DNA of 21,829 nucleotides, taken from IMG/VR virus record IMGVR_UViG_3300021425_002565, positions 1 to 21,829 of that record; one strand, 5' to 3'. Shown here one piece after another: positions 7,116-14,408 of this stretch. Made by a program: the position numbers and the translations under genes. Source of the DNA: a virus. Every line of letters begins with the position of its first letter. Position 1 is the first letter of the stretch. The notes beneath the pieces are model-generated. The model saw only the letters and a list, made by a program, of their open reading frames with translations, ran no database searches and was not told the origin of the DNA.

Positions 7116-7883
7116 TTAAGAATTGCGATGCTTTTGATTTAGTTCACGCATAAATTTGATTAGTGGACTTTGACTAAACTTTTCAAGTTCATAATTATCT
7201 TTGTCAAGACAGTGACTGCTCCATCCAAATTTACCATCACTACCAGGAACTTGAGAATGTGATCGGCCGATTCTATCATCAAGTCCTACCATTTCAGCAA
7301 ATTCTTCATAAGTAGACTCGCATCCCTGCTGCTTATGAGCAAGATACATTTCATTAAAGAAAGTTACTCTCAAAGCAAGAAATGCATTCTCTGAATATTT
7401 TACCATAGCAGCAGTTCGAATATCAGTAACTCGAATAGTTTTAACAAACTCTAAACGATCTGAAAAAATGTCGGCAACTTTATTTGCTGCATCAGTATCT
7501 CCACCAATGATAAAGAACTTTTGTTCTTGAAACATCTTAATTGGATTTGTTTTATTAAGATATTCTGGACTATGAAGAATCCTAATGTTCGAATACTTTG
7601 TCGCAACGTCATAATAAAATTGAGGAGATGCTGTTGATTTACAACAAACGGGTGTTCCCTCAAGCATGTTTTCGTTGAGAGTATTTAATACAGAATCTAA
7701 TAGAGCAAAACCCTCAGCTTTAGGTGTATCTACAGAAACAAATACTGCATCAAACTCTTGATTCTTATAGTCTTCAATCCTATTATTATTAAACTTAGGA
7801 TCAATAATTACCTTCTCATCATCGTTAAAAATAGATGCTACAGCAGATCCTACAAAACCAAATCCAACAATTAATACTTTCAT
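7116..7883 (-). CDS. UDP-glucose/GDP-mannose dehydrogenase-like protein, C-terminally short
   Basis: 255 aa. The Rossmann NAD site is GFGFVG (7-12). Next come HSPEYL (Glu107), KYSENAFLALRVTFFNE (Lys162, Asn166) and the catalytic thiol motif HCLDKD (Cys225, Asp229), equivalent to GG.C.PKD. All residues for the two-step oxidation of a sugar nucleotide to a uronic acid are therefore present. It stops soon after this motif and lacks the usual C-terminal UDP-sugar-binding domain (family about 390-450 aa). That suggests an unusual substrate mode or a partner protein. The gene abuts its neighbour exactly (TGA then ATG). Confidence 0.85.
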   Translation of the reverse strand: MKVLIVGFGFVGSAVASIFNDDEKVIIDPKFNNNRIEDYKNQEFDAVFVSVDTPKAEGFALLDSVLNTLNENMLEGTPVCCKSTASPQFYYDVATKYSNIRILHSPEYLNKTNPIKMFQEQKFFIIGGDTDAANKVADIFSDRLEFVKTIRVTDIRTAAMVKYSENAFLALRVTFFNEMYLAHKQQGCESTYEEFAEMVGLDDRIGRSHSQVPGSDGKFGWSSHCLDKDNYELEKFSQSPLIKFMRELNQKHRNS

Positions 7884-8711
7884 TCAATCACTCCCAATAC
7901 GTTTCAAATAATACTTTTGATTTCTAATATATTTACCAAGTTCCTCAGAGGACATTTTTTGAATTTTTTCCCACTCAGCATTATTCCCTTTCATATGTGG
8001 ATTGTTTACCCATGAGTTAGGAGTTCTTGCATGTTCTAAATGGTATACCCAATCAGGAACTCTGCCAACTTTATACCCAAGAGTTTTAAATCTATGATAT
8101 CTTTCCACATCTTCAGGAGCATATGCAACAAAGTTTTCGTTCTCCATTCCACCTTCAATGTAAACATCTCTATTAAAGAACTGACAGAACCCATACTTAG
8201 ACATATAGACCTTTGATTTTTTTCTTAAAAGATTAAAATCAAAATCATTTGTCAAGAAATCACTTACCAATTCATCATCAGCAAATACTTGATACTGCCA
8301 GTTTCCATCACCATAAGGATATATTACATCAGCATGTCCATTGTTAATGATATCATAAGAATGCTTATATGTCTCCTTGGGTAAAAGAATATCACAATCA
8401 TAATTGACAACTACTTTAGTAGTTGATCTCATAATCATATCATTCAGAACTCTCTGACGATGGAATGATGGTGAGTTTGATTGTTCAAAAATGTGATCGA
8501 GACCTTCTACCCTACCATCAAGAAACTCTGTAATCTGTGGCAGAGCACTTTCCGCAAACACAGACTCAGAATCAACTTCATGAACAATTACATTTGTTTT
8601 AAAGTTTGCAAGGATGTAACACAAACTTGTAATTACATTTCTCAATCTATCATCAGATTCTAATCTGATTGGGACAATAAAAGTTGCATTAGATAAATCA
8701 ATCTTTTTCAT
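7884..8711 (-). CDS. Glycosyltransferase, GT-A fold with galactosyltransferase-like C-terminus
   Basis: 275 aa from the ATG at 8711, one base after the upstream TAA; a TTG at 8753 would extend it by 14 residues into the upstream gene and is less likely. The N-terminal ATFIVPIR strand is typical of family 2 enzymes. The DxD motif is YDCDILLP (104-111). A GGMENENF...PEDVERYHR segment in the last third resembles the C-terminal galactosyltransferase region (Glu-Asp pair near the active site). A WVYHLEH motif follows. The product linkage cannot be told. Confidence 0.78.
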   Translation of the reverse strand: MKKIDLSNATFIVPIRLESDDRLRNVITSLCYILANFKTNVIVHEVDSESVFAESALPQITEFLDGRVEGLDHIFEQSNSPSFHRQRVLNDMIMRSTTKVVVNYDCDILLPKETYKHSYDIINNGHADVIYPYGDGNWQYQVFADDELVSDFLTNDFDFNLLRKKSKVYMSKYGFCQFFNRDVYIEGGMENENFVAYAPEDVERYHRFKTLGYKVGRVPDWVYHLEHARTPNSWVNNPHMKGNNAEWEKIQKMSSEELGKYIRNQKYYLKRIGSD

Positions 8712-8712
8712 T

Positions 8713-9450
8713 TTAGTATGTGTTGTTTTTATTTTTCTCCAGAACGTAATCAAGTTCTTCCTTATTTACAATCCAAGATCCTTCAGGGTGATCAAACCTA
8801 TAATTGTAATCAACATTGGAAGAACTAATTCTATTGGGATGTTCACGATTAGCAATTAGATAGTCTTGGATCAATCCAGGAGATCCATTCTCGCAACGCA
8901 TACGATGATAGAAATCGGTATCCATCAATAGTTTTAATTTTGAATCAAATCTAACAAATTTATCCGTCCTAAAAGAAACACAAGAAGGAGAACCAAGAAG
9001 ATTTCTACCCTCCAACATCATATCAGTCCTACGAGGAACCATTGGTCTTACAAAATTTTTCCCGTCAGAAGTATGTTTAAATCCATTAAATAACCAATTA
9101 CAATCAGTAGAATCAAATGTCCTCACAATTAATTCAAAAGCATTTTCATTGATGAATAGGTCATCAGAAAAAATTAACTTAGTATACTGACCAGAACACA
9201 TCTCAACTGCTGAGTTTGTATTTGCTGGTCCATTGCCACGATTCTCTTCATTTTTAAAGTACTGAATGGTAAAGTCCTGTGAATACTCTTCACATACTTC
9301 TAGTATAGAATCATCTTTAGAGTGGTCCGAAATACAAACCTCAAAGTTTTTAAAAGTCTGCCTTTCAATACTAGTAAAAAGTTCTCTAAGATAGTCAGGA
9401 CCAACTCCACCCATTTCATATGTGGGAATGGCAATCGATAAATCAATCAT
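8713..9450 (-). CDS. Family 2 glycosyltransferase
   Basis: 245 aa from the ATG at 9450, which forms an ATGA overlap with the upstream stop; an ATG at 9462 would add four residues. The start LSIAIPTYE is the classic GT2 first strand. SDHSKDDS (41-48) corresponds to the first conserved Asp of the nucleotide site and KLIFSDD (91-97) to the DxD metal site. It also has the GT2 feature ENRGNGPANTN before the DxD. GT2 enzymes invert stereochemistry and use UDP- or GDP-sugars. It sits between the GT11 fucosyltransferase and another GT-A enzyme. Confidence 0.85.
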   Translation of the reverse strand: MIDLSIAIPTYEMGGVGPDYLRELFTSIERQTFKNFEVCISDHSKDDSILEVCEEYSQDFTIQYFKNEENRGNGPANTNSAVEMCSGQYTKLIFSDDLFINENAFELIVRTFDSTDCNWLFNGFKHTSDGKNFVRPMVPRRTDMMLEGRNLLGSPSCVSFRTDKFVRFDSKLKLLMDTDFYHRMRCENGSPGLIQDYLIANREHPNRISSSNVDYNYRFDHPEGSWIVNKEELDYVLEKNKNNTY

Positions 9451-10235
9451 AGTTTTACCCATCTCTCAGGAATAATATCACGAGTATCATTCTTAGAAGT
9501 ATATCCACCATCACCAAACCATTGAGAAGGTGCAATTACAGTTCCTCGATTTGCTAACCAAGCACCCCACCATGAGAAAGAAGAGTTAGCAATAATGAAA
9601 TCATTGCACATAGAAATTAGGCACATATCATAACGATTATCATTACCCTCAGCAATCATAAAACGATCAGATTCAAAAAGTTCTTGCTGCTTACACCACT
9701 CGGGATCATCAGAGAATACAATTACATCACGATCTTCATCAAACTTTGATAGTGCCTCTTGATAATATTCAAGGCTACAAGGTGGATGATCATTTGCCTT
9801 AGAAACATAATCTGTCCTACGAACATGAAGTGCAATAGGATTGTTTACTTGTTCAATAAAACCTTGGCAGGTCTCTACAATAAAATCTTTAAACTCAAAG
9901 TCTTCACGAATACTATCTGCAATATGTTCAAAGTATTTTTCAGTTTGAAAGTATCCAAACAAACAAACTTGATCTGGACAATTATCTACATATGTCTGAT
10001 CATAATGAAACTGCTTCTCTTGATAATATTGTGGATTTAATTGATATCCACGATTTTTATTATGGGGAAGTTTAAAAGTTTCAAATAATTGATGATCCTT
10101 CCATTCATCCTCAAAGTTAGATTGAGGAATAGCAAAATCATATCCATGCTTCTCTGCAATTCCTCTCAATGCCGCATATTGAAACATTTGATTTCCAAGT
10201 CTACCATGTTGCCCAAGATGATTAAAACCGATCAT
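9447..10235 (-). CDS. Alpha-1,2-fucosyltransferase family protein (GT11)
   Basis: 262 aa with all family 11 blocks in order: GRLGNQMFQYA (11-21), HVRRTDYV (137-144, Arg contacts GDP-fucose), VFSDDPEW (173-180), and the C-terminal NSSFSWWGAWL (217-227). Length is slightly under FutC-type enzymes (about 290). It would transfer fucose from GDP-fucose in alpha-1,2 linkage onto a galactose-like acceptor; the strong motif conservation suggests a working enzyme. It shares a 4-nt ATGA overlap with its upstream neighbour. GDP-mannose 4,6-dehydratase in the same block supplies the route to the donor. Confidence 0.92.
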   Translation of the reverse strand: MIGFNHLGQHGRLGNQMFQYAALRGIAEKHGYDFAIPQSNFEDEWKDHQLFETFKLPHNKNRGYQLNPQYYQEKQFHYDQTYVDNCPDQVCLFGYFQTEKYFEHIADSIREDFEFKDFIVETCQGFIEQVNNPIALHVRRTDYVSKANDHPPCSLEYYQEALSKFDEDRDVIVFSDDPEWCKQQELFESDRFMIAEGNDNRYDMCLISMCNDFIIANSSFSWWGAWLANRGTVIAPSQWFGDGGYTSKNDTRDIIPERWVKL

Positions 10236-11101
10236 AAGAATTTCAAAATAGTATTTACTCTATTAATAAAGGTGTGATTTTCTTTTACAAATAACATTGC
10301 TTCTCTGATATTAATTTCTTCATTCATGTCAGCATGTAAAAGATTTTGGTATAAAGTATCTGGTGTTCCACCAAATGCTACATAATCACCAAATGCTCTT
10401 TTTACAAAAGGTGAATTAGTTCCAGTAATTCTACCATAACTAATATTTTTAAATATTCTACATGGAATATATCCACATTGCAAGTGGTGATCACTCCTAA
10501 AATCTGGACATAAGAATGATGTCCTAACCATTTCAAAGTTTTCTTCAAATGAAGCATTTTGAGTAAAAACTTTGAATTCTACACTATTCTTTTGATATAA
10601 GATATTTGCAAAATTCTGTGCCCACCATGGACCTTGCTCATAAAGCATTCCAATATAATTTAATGACTTATTTGATAAACTAAATTTTGCTGGATTATTT
10701 TCATCAATTTCATGAGGAAGAAGATCAGTTCCCCATGTCTGATAAAGAGTCCTTGTTGATTTATCCCAGTAAGCAAGATCTTCTACTTTCTCATAAATCT
10801 CCAAACTAGGAAGATAATTTCCAAGTTTTAAAATATTTTCATAAGGTATACCAGCATTAGTGAAATACTTTGTATCAATATGATGAGTAATATACTTACA
10901 ATCTTTTCTTAAAGGCATTCCATTCTTTACAAAATTTTCTGTAAAGAAAATAGAATTACTGAAATCATATTGATTCAAATCATCTCTCGAATCAATCCAG
11001 TAAACTTCATGACCAAGATACTCAAATGCTTTAAAATAAGAAGCATGAATATAACTATGAGTGTGTTCGTGAAGTTTATGTCCCCAAATATAAATTTTCA
11101 T
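10232..11101 (-). CDS. Glycosyltransferase-like protein, probable GT-B fold
   Basis: 289 aa. The N-terminus MKIYIWGHKLHEHTHSYIHA with AFEYLGHEVYWID looks like the first Rossmann domain of GT-B enzymes, with the usual (F/L)..LGHEV strand. The C-terminal GYIPCRIFKNISYGRITGTNS segment resembles the donor-binding region in which P.R.FE..A.G is conserved. No DxD is needed in this fold. No family can be given. It overlaps both neighbours by 4 nt and belongs to the glycan block by position. Confidence 0.6.
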   Translation of the reverse strand: MKIYIWGHKLHEHTHSYIHASYFKAFEYLGHEVYWIDSRDDLNQYDFSNSIFFTENFVKNGMPLRKDCKYITHHIDTKYFTNAGIPYENILKLGNYLPSLEIYEKVEDLAYWDKSTRTLYQTWGTDLLPHEIDENNPAKFSLSNKSLNYIGMLYEQGPWWAQNFANILYQKNSVEFKVFTQNASFEENFEMVRTSFLCPDFRSDHHLQCGYIPCRIFKNISYGRITGTNSPFVKRAFGDYVAFGGTPDTLYQNLLHADMNEEINIREAMLFVKENHTFINRVNTILKFL

Positions 11102-11949
11102 GATAACATCCTCAATTGTGGATTAGATGCCTTACGTCCAATATCAAGAATAGATAGAATCTGCCCTTCTTCTTCTAGAATTAGTTCATCTACTTTATTC
11201 CAATCTTCAGTATACTTAATTATTTTGCCATCCCCAAATGCCCTATCACTTCTCTTTGCAGTAGGAGAAACACCAACCCAAAAATGATTATCTACATGGG
11301 AAAATCCACGAACCCATCCACCAAGTTTTTTTACAAATCCACCAGTAGACCTTACACATCCTTCTTTAGAACTTAGAGTATAAATTTCTCCATTATACTT
11401 CCAAAGATCATGACATTGAATTCCCATATTACTATAAATTTGACTCACTGGTTTACCAATATCATCAAACTCAAGAATATAACTTCCATTATCCCAATTG
11501 TGGGCAAGTATATACAATTTATCTTCGGTGGCATAAATTGTATTTAAATGATGACTATCTCTGTAAGAACAATTTTTTCTTGGAGGAATTGGTTGCCAAC
11601 GATCCCAAGTTTCCCCATCATAAATTCCAATGTAATCACCATAGCTAGATGTACAAAGAAGTTTTCCTCTCCAGAATCCAATACCATGAAGATCTTGAAG
11701 TTTAAATTCTTCTGGTTGAATAATTGCTTCTGCTCTTAGCTTATTATCTAAGATAACAATGTCACCATTCTCTTGCTCAGGAGAAATAAAATTATTGGTA
11801 TTAGAGGGATCACTATTCCGACAAGCAACATAATACTTACCAAAATGTTTTGCTAGACCATAATAAAGACCTTTACCACGATCTACTGGAGTAATTACAT
11901 TATCCTCACGGACATACAATATCGACTTTGTAGTTGAAACTAAAAACAT
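11098..11949 (-). CDS. Beta-propeller-like protein of unknown function
   Basis: 283 aa without an enzyme signature that I can recognise. The sequence is made of repeated short-strand units with the pattern hydrophobic strand, DLHGIGFW / SHHLNTIY / CHDLWKYNGEIYTL / FSHVDNHFWVGVS, each followed by a polar turn, which suggests a propeller of about five or six blades. His-Asp-Leu or His-His pairs recur at equivalent places (DLHG, DSHH, CHDL, SHVD). Similar propeller proteins (for example DUF4915-like) occur near glycan genes. It may bind a sugar or scaffold a complex. It is translationally coupled to the GT-B gene by an ATGA overlap. Confidence 0.55.
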   Translation of the reverse strand: MFLVSTTKSILYVREDNVITPVDRGKGLYYGLAKHFGKYYVACRNSDPSNTNNFISPEQENGDIVILDNKLRAEAIIQPEEFKLQDLHGIGFWRGKLLCTSSYGDYIGIYDGETWDRWQPIPPRKNCSYRDSHHLNTIYATEDKLYILAHNWDNGSYILEFDDIGKPVSQIYSNMGIQCHDLWKYNGEIYTLSSKEGCVRSTGGFVKKLGGWVRGFSHVDNHFWVGVSPTAKRSDRAFGDGKIIKYTEDWNKVDELILEEEGQILSILDIGRKASNPQLRMLS

Positions 11950-11982
11950 TTTTTATATCTACTCCCTCTAAGTTCAATTGAA

Positions 11983-12017
11983 ATTGTAGATCCTAAAAGA
12001 CTATTGCAATCTACAAT
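11983..12017 (-). promoter_or_regulatory. 9-bp inverted repeat between gmd and the propeller gene
   Basis: On the minus strand ATTGTAGAT and ATCTACAAT are perfectly complementary, separated by 17 nt. The repeat lies in the 81-nt gap between the gmd stop (12031) and the next ATG (11949), the largest gap in the glycan block. It is followed by TTTC rather than a long T run, so it is a weak terminator or an RNA-stabilising hairpin. Which one is not clear. Confidence 0.5.
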
Positions 12018-12030
12018 AAAAAATATAAAA

Positions 12031-13038
12031 TTATTGTCCATAAATGCACATGTCCTCAATCAATTCATCAAAAGTAATTTCAGGTTCCCATCCAAGTTTT
12101 TCTTTTGCTTTAGTCGAATCTCCAAGTAAAGTTTCGACTTCAGTAGGACGATAATATTTAGGATCTACCGCAATGATTGTCTTTTTGGTATACTTATCCA
12201 TACCAATCTCATCATTACCTTCACCATACCATTCGATATTCATACCAAAATATGGTGCAACTTTCTCAACAAACTGACGAACTGAATATTGTTTACCAGT
12301 AGCAATTACAAAATCATCAGGTTCATCTTGCTGAAGCATTAGCCACATAGCACGAACATAATCCTTTGCATGACCCCAATCTCGTTTTGCATCTAGATTT
12401 CCTAGGTATAGAACCTTTTGCTCTCCAACAGAAATGCGTGATAGACCTCTAGTAATCTTACGAGTTACAAAAGTCTCACCACGACGAGGGGATTCATGAT
12501 TAAATAAGATCCCTGTACAAGCATACATTCCATATGCTTCACGATAATTTTTAGTTATCCAATAAGAATATACCTTTGCACATCCATAAGGAGATCGTGG
12601 GTAAAAGGGTGTAGTCTCAGTCTGAGGAGTCTCTTGAACCAGTCCATACATCTCAGAAGTGGATGCCTGATAGATACGACACTTCTTCTCCATGCCAAGA
12701 ATGCGAACTGCCTCAAGAATACGAAGTGTTCCTAGTCCATCCACATTGCCAGTATACTCAGGCATCTCAAAAGATACCTTTACATGACTTTGTGCTGCAA
12801 GATTATAAATCTCATCAGGTTGAGTTTGCTGAATAATGTGAATAATATTTGCAGAATCTGTTAGATCCCCATAATGCAATTTTAAGTTATTATGGTTGTA
12901 AATATGATCGATTCTAGAAGTATTAATAAGAGATGCTCTCCGAACAATACCATGAACAACATAACCCTTATCTAAAAGCAACTCTGCAAGATAAGATCCA
13001 TCTTGTCCAGTAATACCAGTAATTAATGCAACTTTCAT
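12031..13038 (-). CDS. gmd: GDP-mannose 4,6-dehydratase
   Basis: 335 aa from the ATG at 13038, which has a GAGG Shine-Dalgarno 6 nt upstream and gives the usual family start; another ATG at 13050 adds four residues. The NADP site is [11 protein letters not shown] (7-17). The short-chain dehydrogenase catalytic set is Thr127 and Glu129 in STSEMYG, and Tyr151/Lys155 in PRSPYGCAK. The [14 protein letters not shown] segment (185-198) fits the GDP-mannose and tetramer interface region. It converts GDP-mannose to GDP-4-keto-6-deoxymannose, precursor of GDP-fucose, GDP-rhamnose and others. No fucose synthase (wcaG/fcl) is seen in this window, so the next step must be encoded elsewhere or by the host. 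Confidence 0.95.
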   Translation of the reverse strand: MKVALITGITGQDGSYLAELLLDKGYVVHGIVRRASLINTSRIDHIYNHNNLKLHYGDLTDSANIIHIIQQTQPDEIYNLAAQSHVKVSFEMPEYTGNVDGLGTLRILEAVRILGMEKKCRIYQASTSEMYGLVQETPQTETTPFYPRSPYGCAKVYSYWITKNYREAYGMYACTGILFNHESPRRGETFVTRKITRGLSRISVGEQKVLYLGNLDAKRDWGHAKDYVRAMWLMLQQDEPDDFVIATGKQYSVRQFVEKVAPYFGMNIEWYGEGNDEIGMDKYTKKTIIAVDPKYYRPTEVETLLGDSTKAKEKLGWEPEITFDELIEDMCIYGQ

Positions 13039-13051
13039 TCTATTCCTCATA

Positions 13052-13657
13052 TTAGTGATCAGTATAACCTACATTAAATGTAAATGTCAATCTCATATCC
13101 TTTCGTTCTTTATCTGGAATAACTTCATGCACTAACCAAGGTGGAAATAATATTACATCACCATTAGTCACTTCTAGTTTGTGCATATCTCTATAGAAAT
13201 CTGACATTATTTCTCCAACTTCAGGAGGAGTACATATTTTCATATACTTGTGAGCATTGTGAAAAGTAGTTGGAGATGCTCCTCTGCTGTAATAGATTCC
13301 AGACCAATAAGTACTAGTAGCACCTGCACCATTAATATGTTCATGCGGTTCTTGCCCCTGATTATCATGATAAATGTTGTACCAAAAAGATTCTAAGTAT
13401 ATAGAATTTGAAAGTTCCAATCTAGATAAAACTTTTTTAATATCGATAAGTAAATTATCTTTTAAAGAATCCCTAGTTTTAGAATCAATAAATGGATCAT
13501 CATCACCTATATTTGGAAAAGATGTATTAAGCGAAACTTCCCAACCACTGGGAATTCGTTCTTGCCTCTCAATGGTTGGGAAGTTGTAATTATTATGCTT
13601 ACTAAACTTAAACTTAATAACAGGGACAGAAAATAAAGGAATCAATTCAATTGACAT
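13052..13657 (-). CDS. Putative 2OG-Fe(II) oxygenase (cupin-like, TIGR02466-type)
   Basis: 201 aa. The C-terminal half shows [20 protein letters not shown] (iron ligands likely His105 and/or His107), then [14 protein letters not shown] (His177) and [10 protein letters not shown] (Arg189 for 2-oxoglutarate), the pattern of the TIGR02466-type oxygenases common in marine phages. The N-terminal half lacks a recognisable motif. The substrate is unknown; other members may hydroxylate protein or small metabolites. It lies just upstream of gmd, and gmd may have its own promoter within the last codons of this gene. It starts 6 nt after the stop of the 82-aa gene. Confidence 0.75.
   Translation of the reverse strand: MSIELIPLFSVPVIKFKFSKHNNYNFPTIERQERIPSGWEVSLNTSFPNIGDDDPFIDSKTRDSLKDNLLIDIKKVLSRLELSNSIYLESFWYNIYHDNQGQEPHEHINGAGATSTYWSGIYYSRGASPTTFHNAHKYMKICTPPEVGEIMSDFYRDMHKLEVTNGDVILFPPWLVHEVIPDKERKDMRLTFTFNVGYTDH
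13061..13090 (-). promoter_or_regulatory. Candidate promoter of gmd inside the preceding gene
   Basis: Minus strand TTGACA (13085-13090), an 18-nt spacer and TATACT (13061-13066). Initiation would fall near 13054, leaving a leader of about 15 nt that includes the GAGG ribosome site of gmd. The spacing differs by one from the other sites, and the bases also encode the conserved end of the oxygenase. Confidence 0.5.
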
Positions 13658-13663
13658 AAGTCA

Positions 13664-13912
13664 TCAAGAAAGTTGTGCAATCAGTGCCTCAAGTCTTGCT
13701 TCTAGTGCTTTAATCTTAGTAATAGCATCTGTTCCTTTTTTAGCAGCAAGTGGGGGAAGACCTGATGGATCTACTTTAGCAGATGCTCCACCACCTTGGC
13801 AAGGGGTATGTGCCTTTGATTCTAGTGCTTGAAGTCTTGTTTCAACTTCTGTGTCATACTGAGACATATATGCACCACTTTCAGAAGTTGCTACTCTTTT
13901 AGTTCTTGACAT
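13664..13912 (-). CDS. 82-aa protein with two heptad-rich segments
   Basis: Unrecognised by function. The N-terminus is basic (MSRTKRVATSE), followed by a short helix YDTEVETRLQALESKAH (about 19-35), a Gly/Pro-rich linker (CQGGGASAK..PSGLPPL) and a C-terminal helix ITKIKALEARLEALIAQL (about 64-81) with leucines at heptad spacing. Two short coiled-coil segments joined by a flexible linker suggest an oligomerising small protein; a virion or assembly role is possible but not shown. It is the first gene after the strong terminator at 13951-13982, and no clear promoter is visible in front of it. Confidence 0.72.
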   Translation of the reverse strand: MSRTKRVATSESGAYMSQYDTEVETRLQALESKAHTPCQGGGASAKVDPSGLPPLAAKKGTDAITKIKALEARLEALIAQLS

Positions 13913-13950
13913 TTTTTAATTTGAAGTGAACGTCATTTAATATTTAGAAT

Positions 13951-13982
13951 AAAAAAGGAGGGAATAATTTCCCCCCCTTTTT
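13951..13982 (-). terminator. Strong intrinsic terminator, possibly bidirectional
   Basis: Minus strand: an A5-G7 arm pairs through G-C and two G-U pairs with CCCTCC followed by T6, with a short AT loop. It closes the transcript that carries the tRNA-region and small genes and separates it from the glycan block. The plus strand also gives a G-rich hairpin followed by a T run. Confidence 0.82.
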
Positions 13983-14135
13983 GCAGGCTCGCCACCAATT
14001 TTGATTACGAGAAAATTAGAAACTCGGCGGGAGTTGCCTCCATCCGCACCAACGGCATTTTAGAGATGCCGTAAACTCATAAGGGGTCATATTTGACTCC
14101 ACCAGTACTTTTAAAGTCTCTCCGTGACTAAAGAA
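13983..14135 (-). other. Hairpin-rich stretch between the 70-aa gene and the terminator
   Basis: This 153-nt gap contains AACTC/GAGTT (14021-14035), a perfect 7-bp ACGGCAT/ATGCCGT hairpin with a 7-nt loop (14052-14072), a GTCA/TGAC hairpin around 14087-14098, and an AGTC/GACT pairing near 14118-14132, followed by the terminator. Such density of short hairpins is unlike the rest of the window and suggests a structured 3' RNA. A 24-codon reading frame overlaps it. Confidence 0.4.
14016..14090 (-). CDS. Possible 24-aa CxxC micropeptide
   Basis: The ATG at 14090 is preceded by a GGTGGAG ribosome site at 6-nt spacing. The peptide has one CRWC motif within KCRWCGWRQLPP, reminiscent of half a zinc site. 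The frame coincides with the hairpins of the surrounding structured stretch, so it may be either a real micro-gene or a chance frame inside an RNA element. Confidence 0.3.
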   Translation of the reverse strand: MTPYEFTASLKCRWCGWRQLPPSF

Positions 14136-14408
14136 TTAATTAGACATTCGTTCAATATCTTCCTCAAGTTGACGCAATACACCATCTAGAGTATATGCTC
14201 CAGTTGCTTGTTTGCGACGTTCCATTTCTTCTTCAATCTTTTGGGTGATTGAAGCGTGACGACGATGTTCAGATGGATGCATCATCATCTTTTTAGTTTC
14301 ACTCATGCAAAACTGAAGTTGCATCAGTTCAATGTCATCAAATTCCATTTTAATAATATAAAGAACGAGGGGGGATTCCGACCAGGGTTTTTAAAGACTC
14401 TCCATGTC
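14095..14408. repeat. Pair of about 35-bp imperfect direct repeats flanking the 70-aa gene
   Basis: Copy A is 14374-14408 and copy B is 14095-14128. On the minus strand both share the pattern GGAGAG-CTTTAAAA followed by CTGGT, GGA and TC, with about five to eight differences and one gap. Copy A covers the last codons and stop of the 94-aa gene; copy B lies after the stop of the 70-aa gene. The 70-aa gene lies entirely between them. Confidence 0.6.
14136..14348 (-). CDS. 70-aa hypothetical protein
   Basis: No known family was recognised. The sequence is mostly helical and charged: a methionine-rich N-terminal helix (DIELMQLQFCMSETKKMMMH), a basic HRRHAS turn and a long acidic/basic helix IEEEMERRKQ...LRQLEEDIERMS. 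A single Cys14 is present. It lies between the two copies of the 35-bp imperfect repeat and has no obvious Shine-Dalgarno. Cysteine, histidine and charge do not form a metal motif. Confidence 0.68.
   Translation of the reverse strand: MEFDDIELMQLQFCMSETKKMMMHPSEHRRHASITQKIEEEMERRKQATGAYTLDGVLRQLEEDIERMSN

Noticed and set aside
7184-7212. TTGACA at about 7203 as a promoter in the dehydrogenase gene
   Set aside because: No acceptable -10 hexamer lies at 16-18 nt.
8222-8256. TTGACA near 8251 as a promoter
   Set aside because: The -10 position reads TCTTTT, a poor match.
8712-8753. TTG-initiated N-terminal extension of the glycosyltransferase at 7884-8711
   Set aside because: The ATG at 8711 directly follows the upstream stop and gives a normal glycosyltransferase start.
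14016-14098. A degenerate tRNA on the plus strand around the 7-bp/7-nt hairpin (loop TTTAGAG) with a CCA-like end
   Set aside because: The anticodon-like arm fits, and an acceptor-like pairing can be forced, but there is no T arm and no proper D arm.
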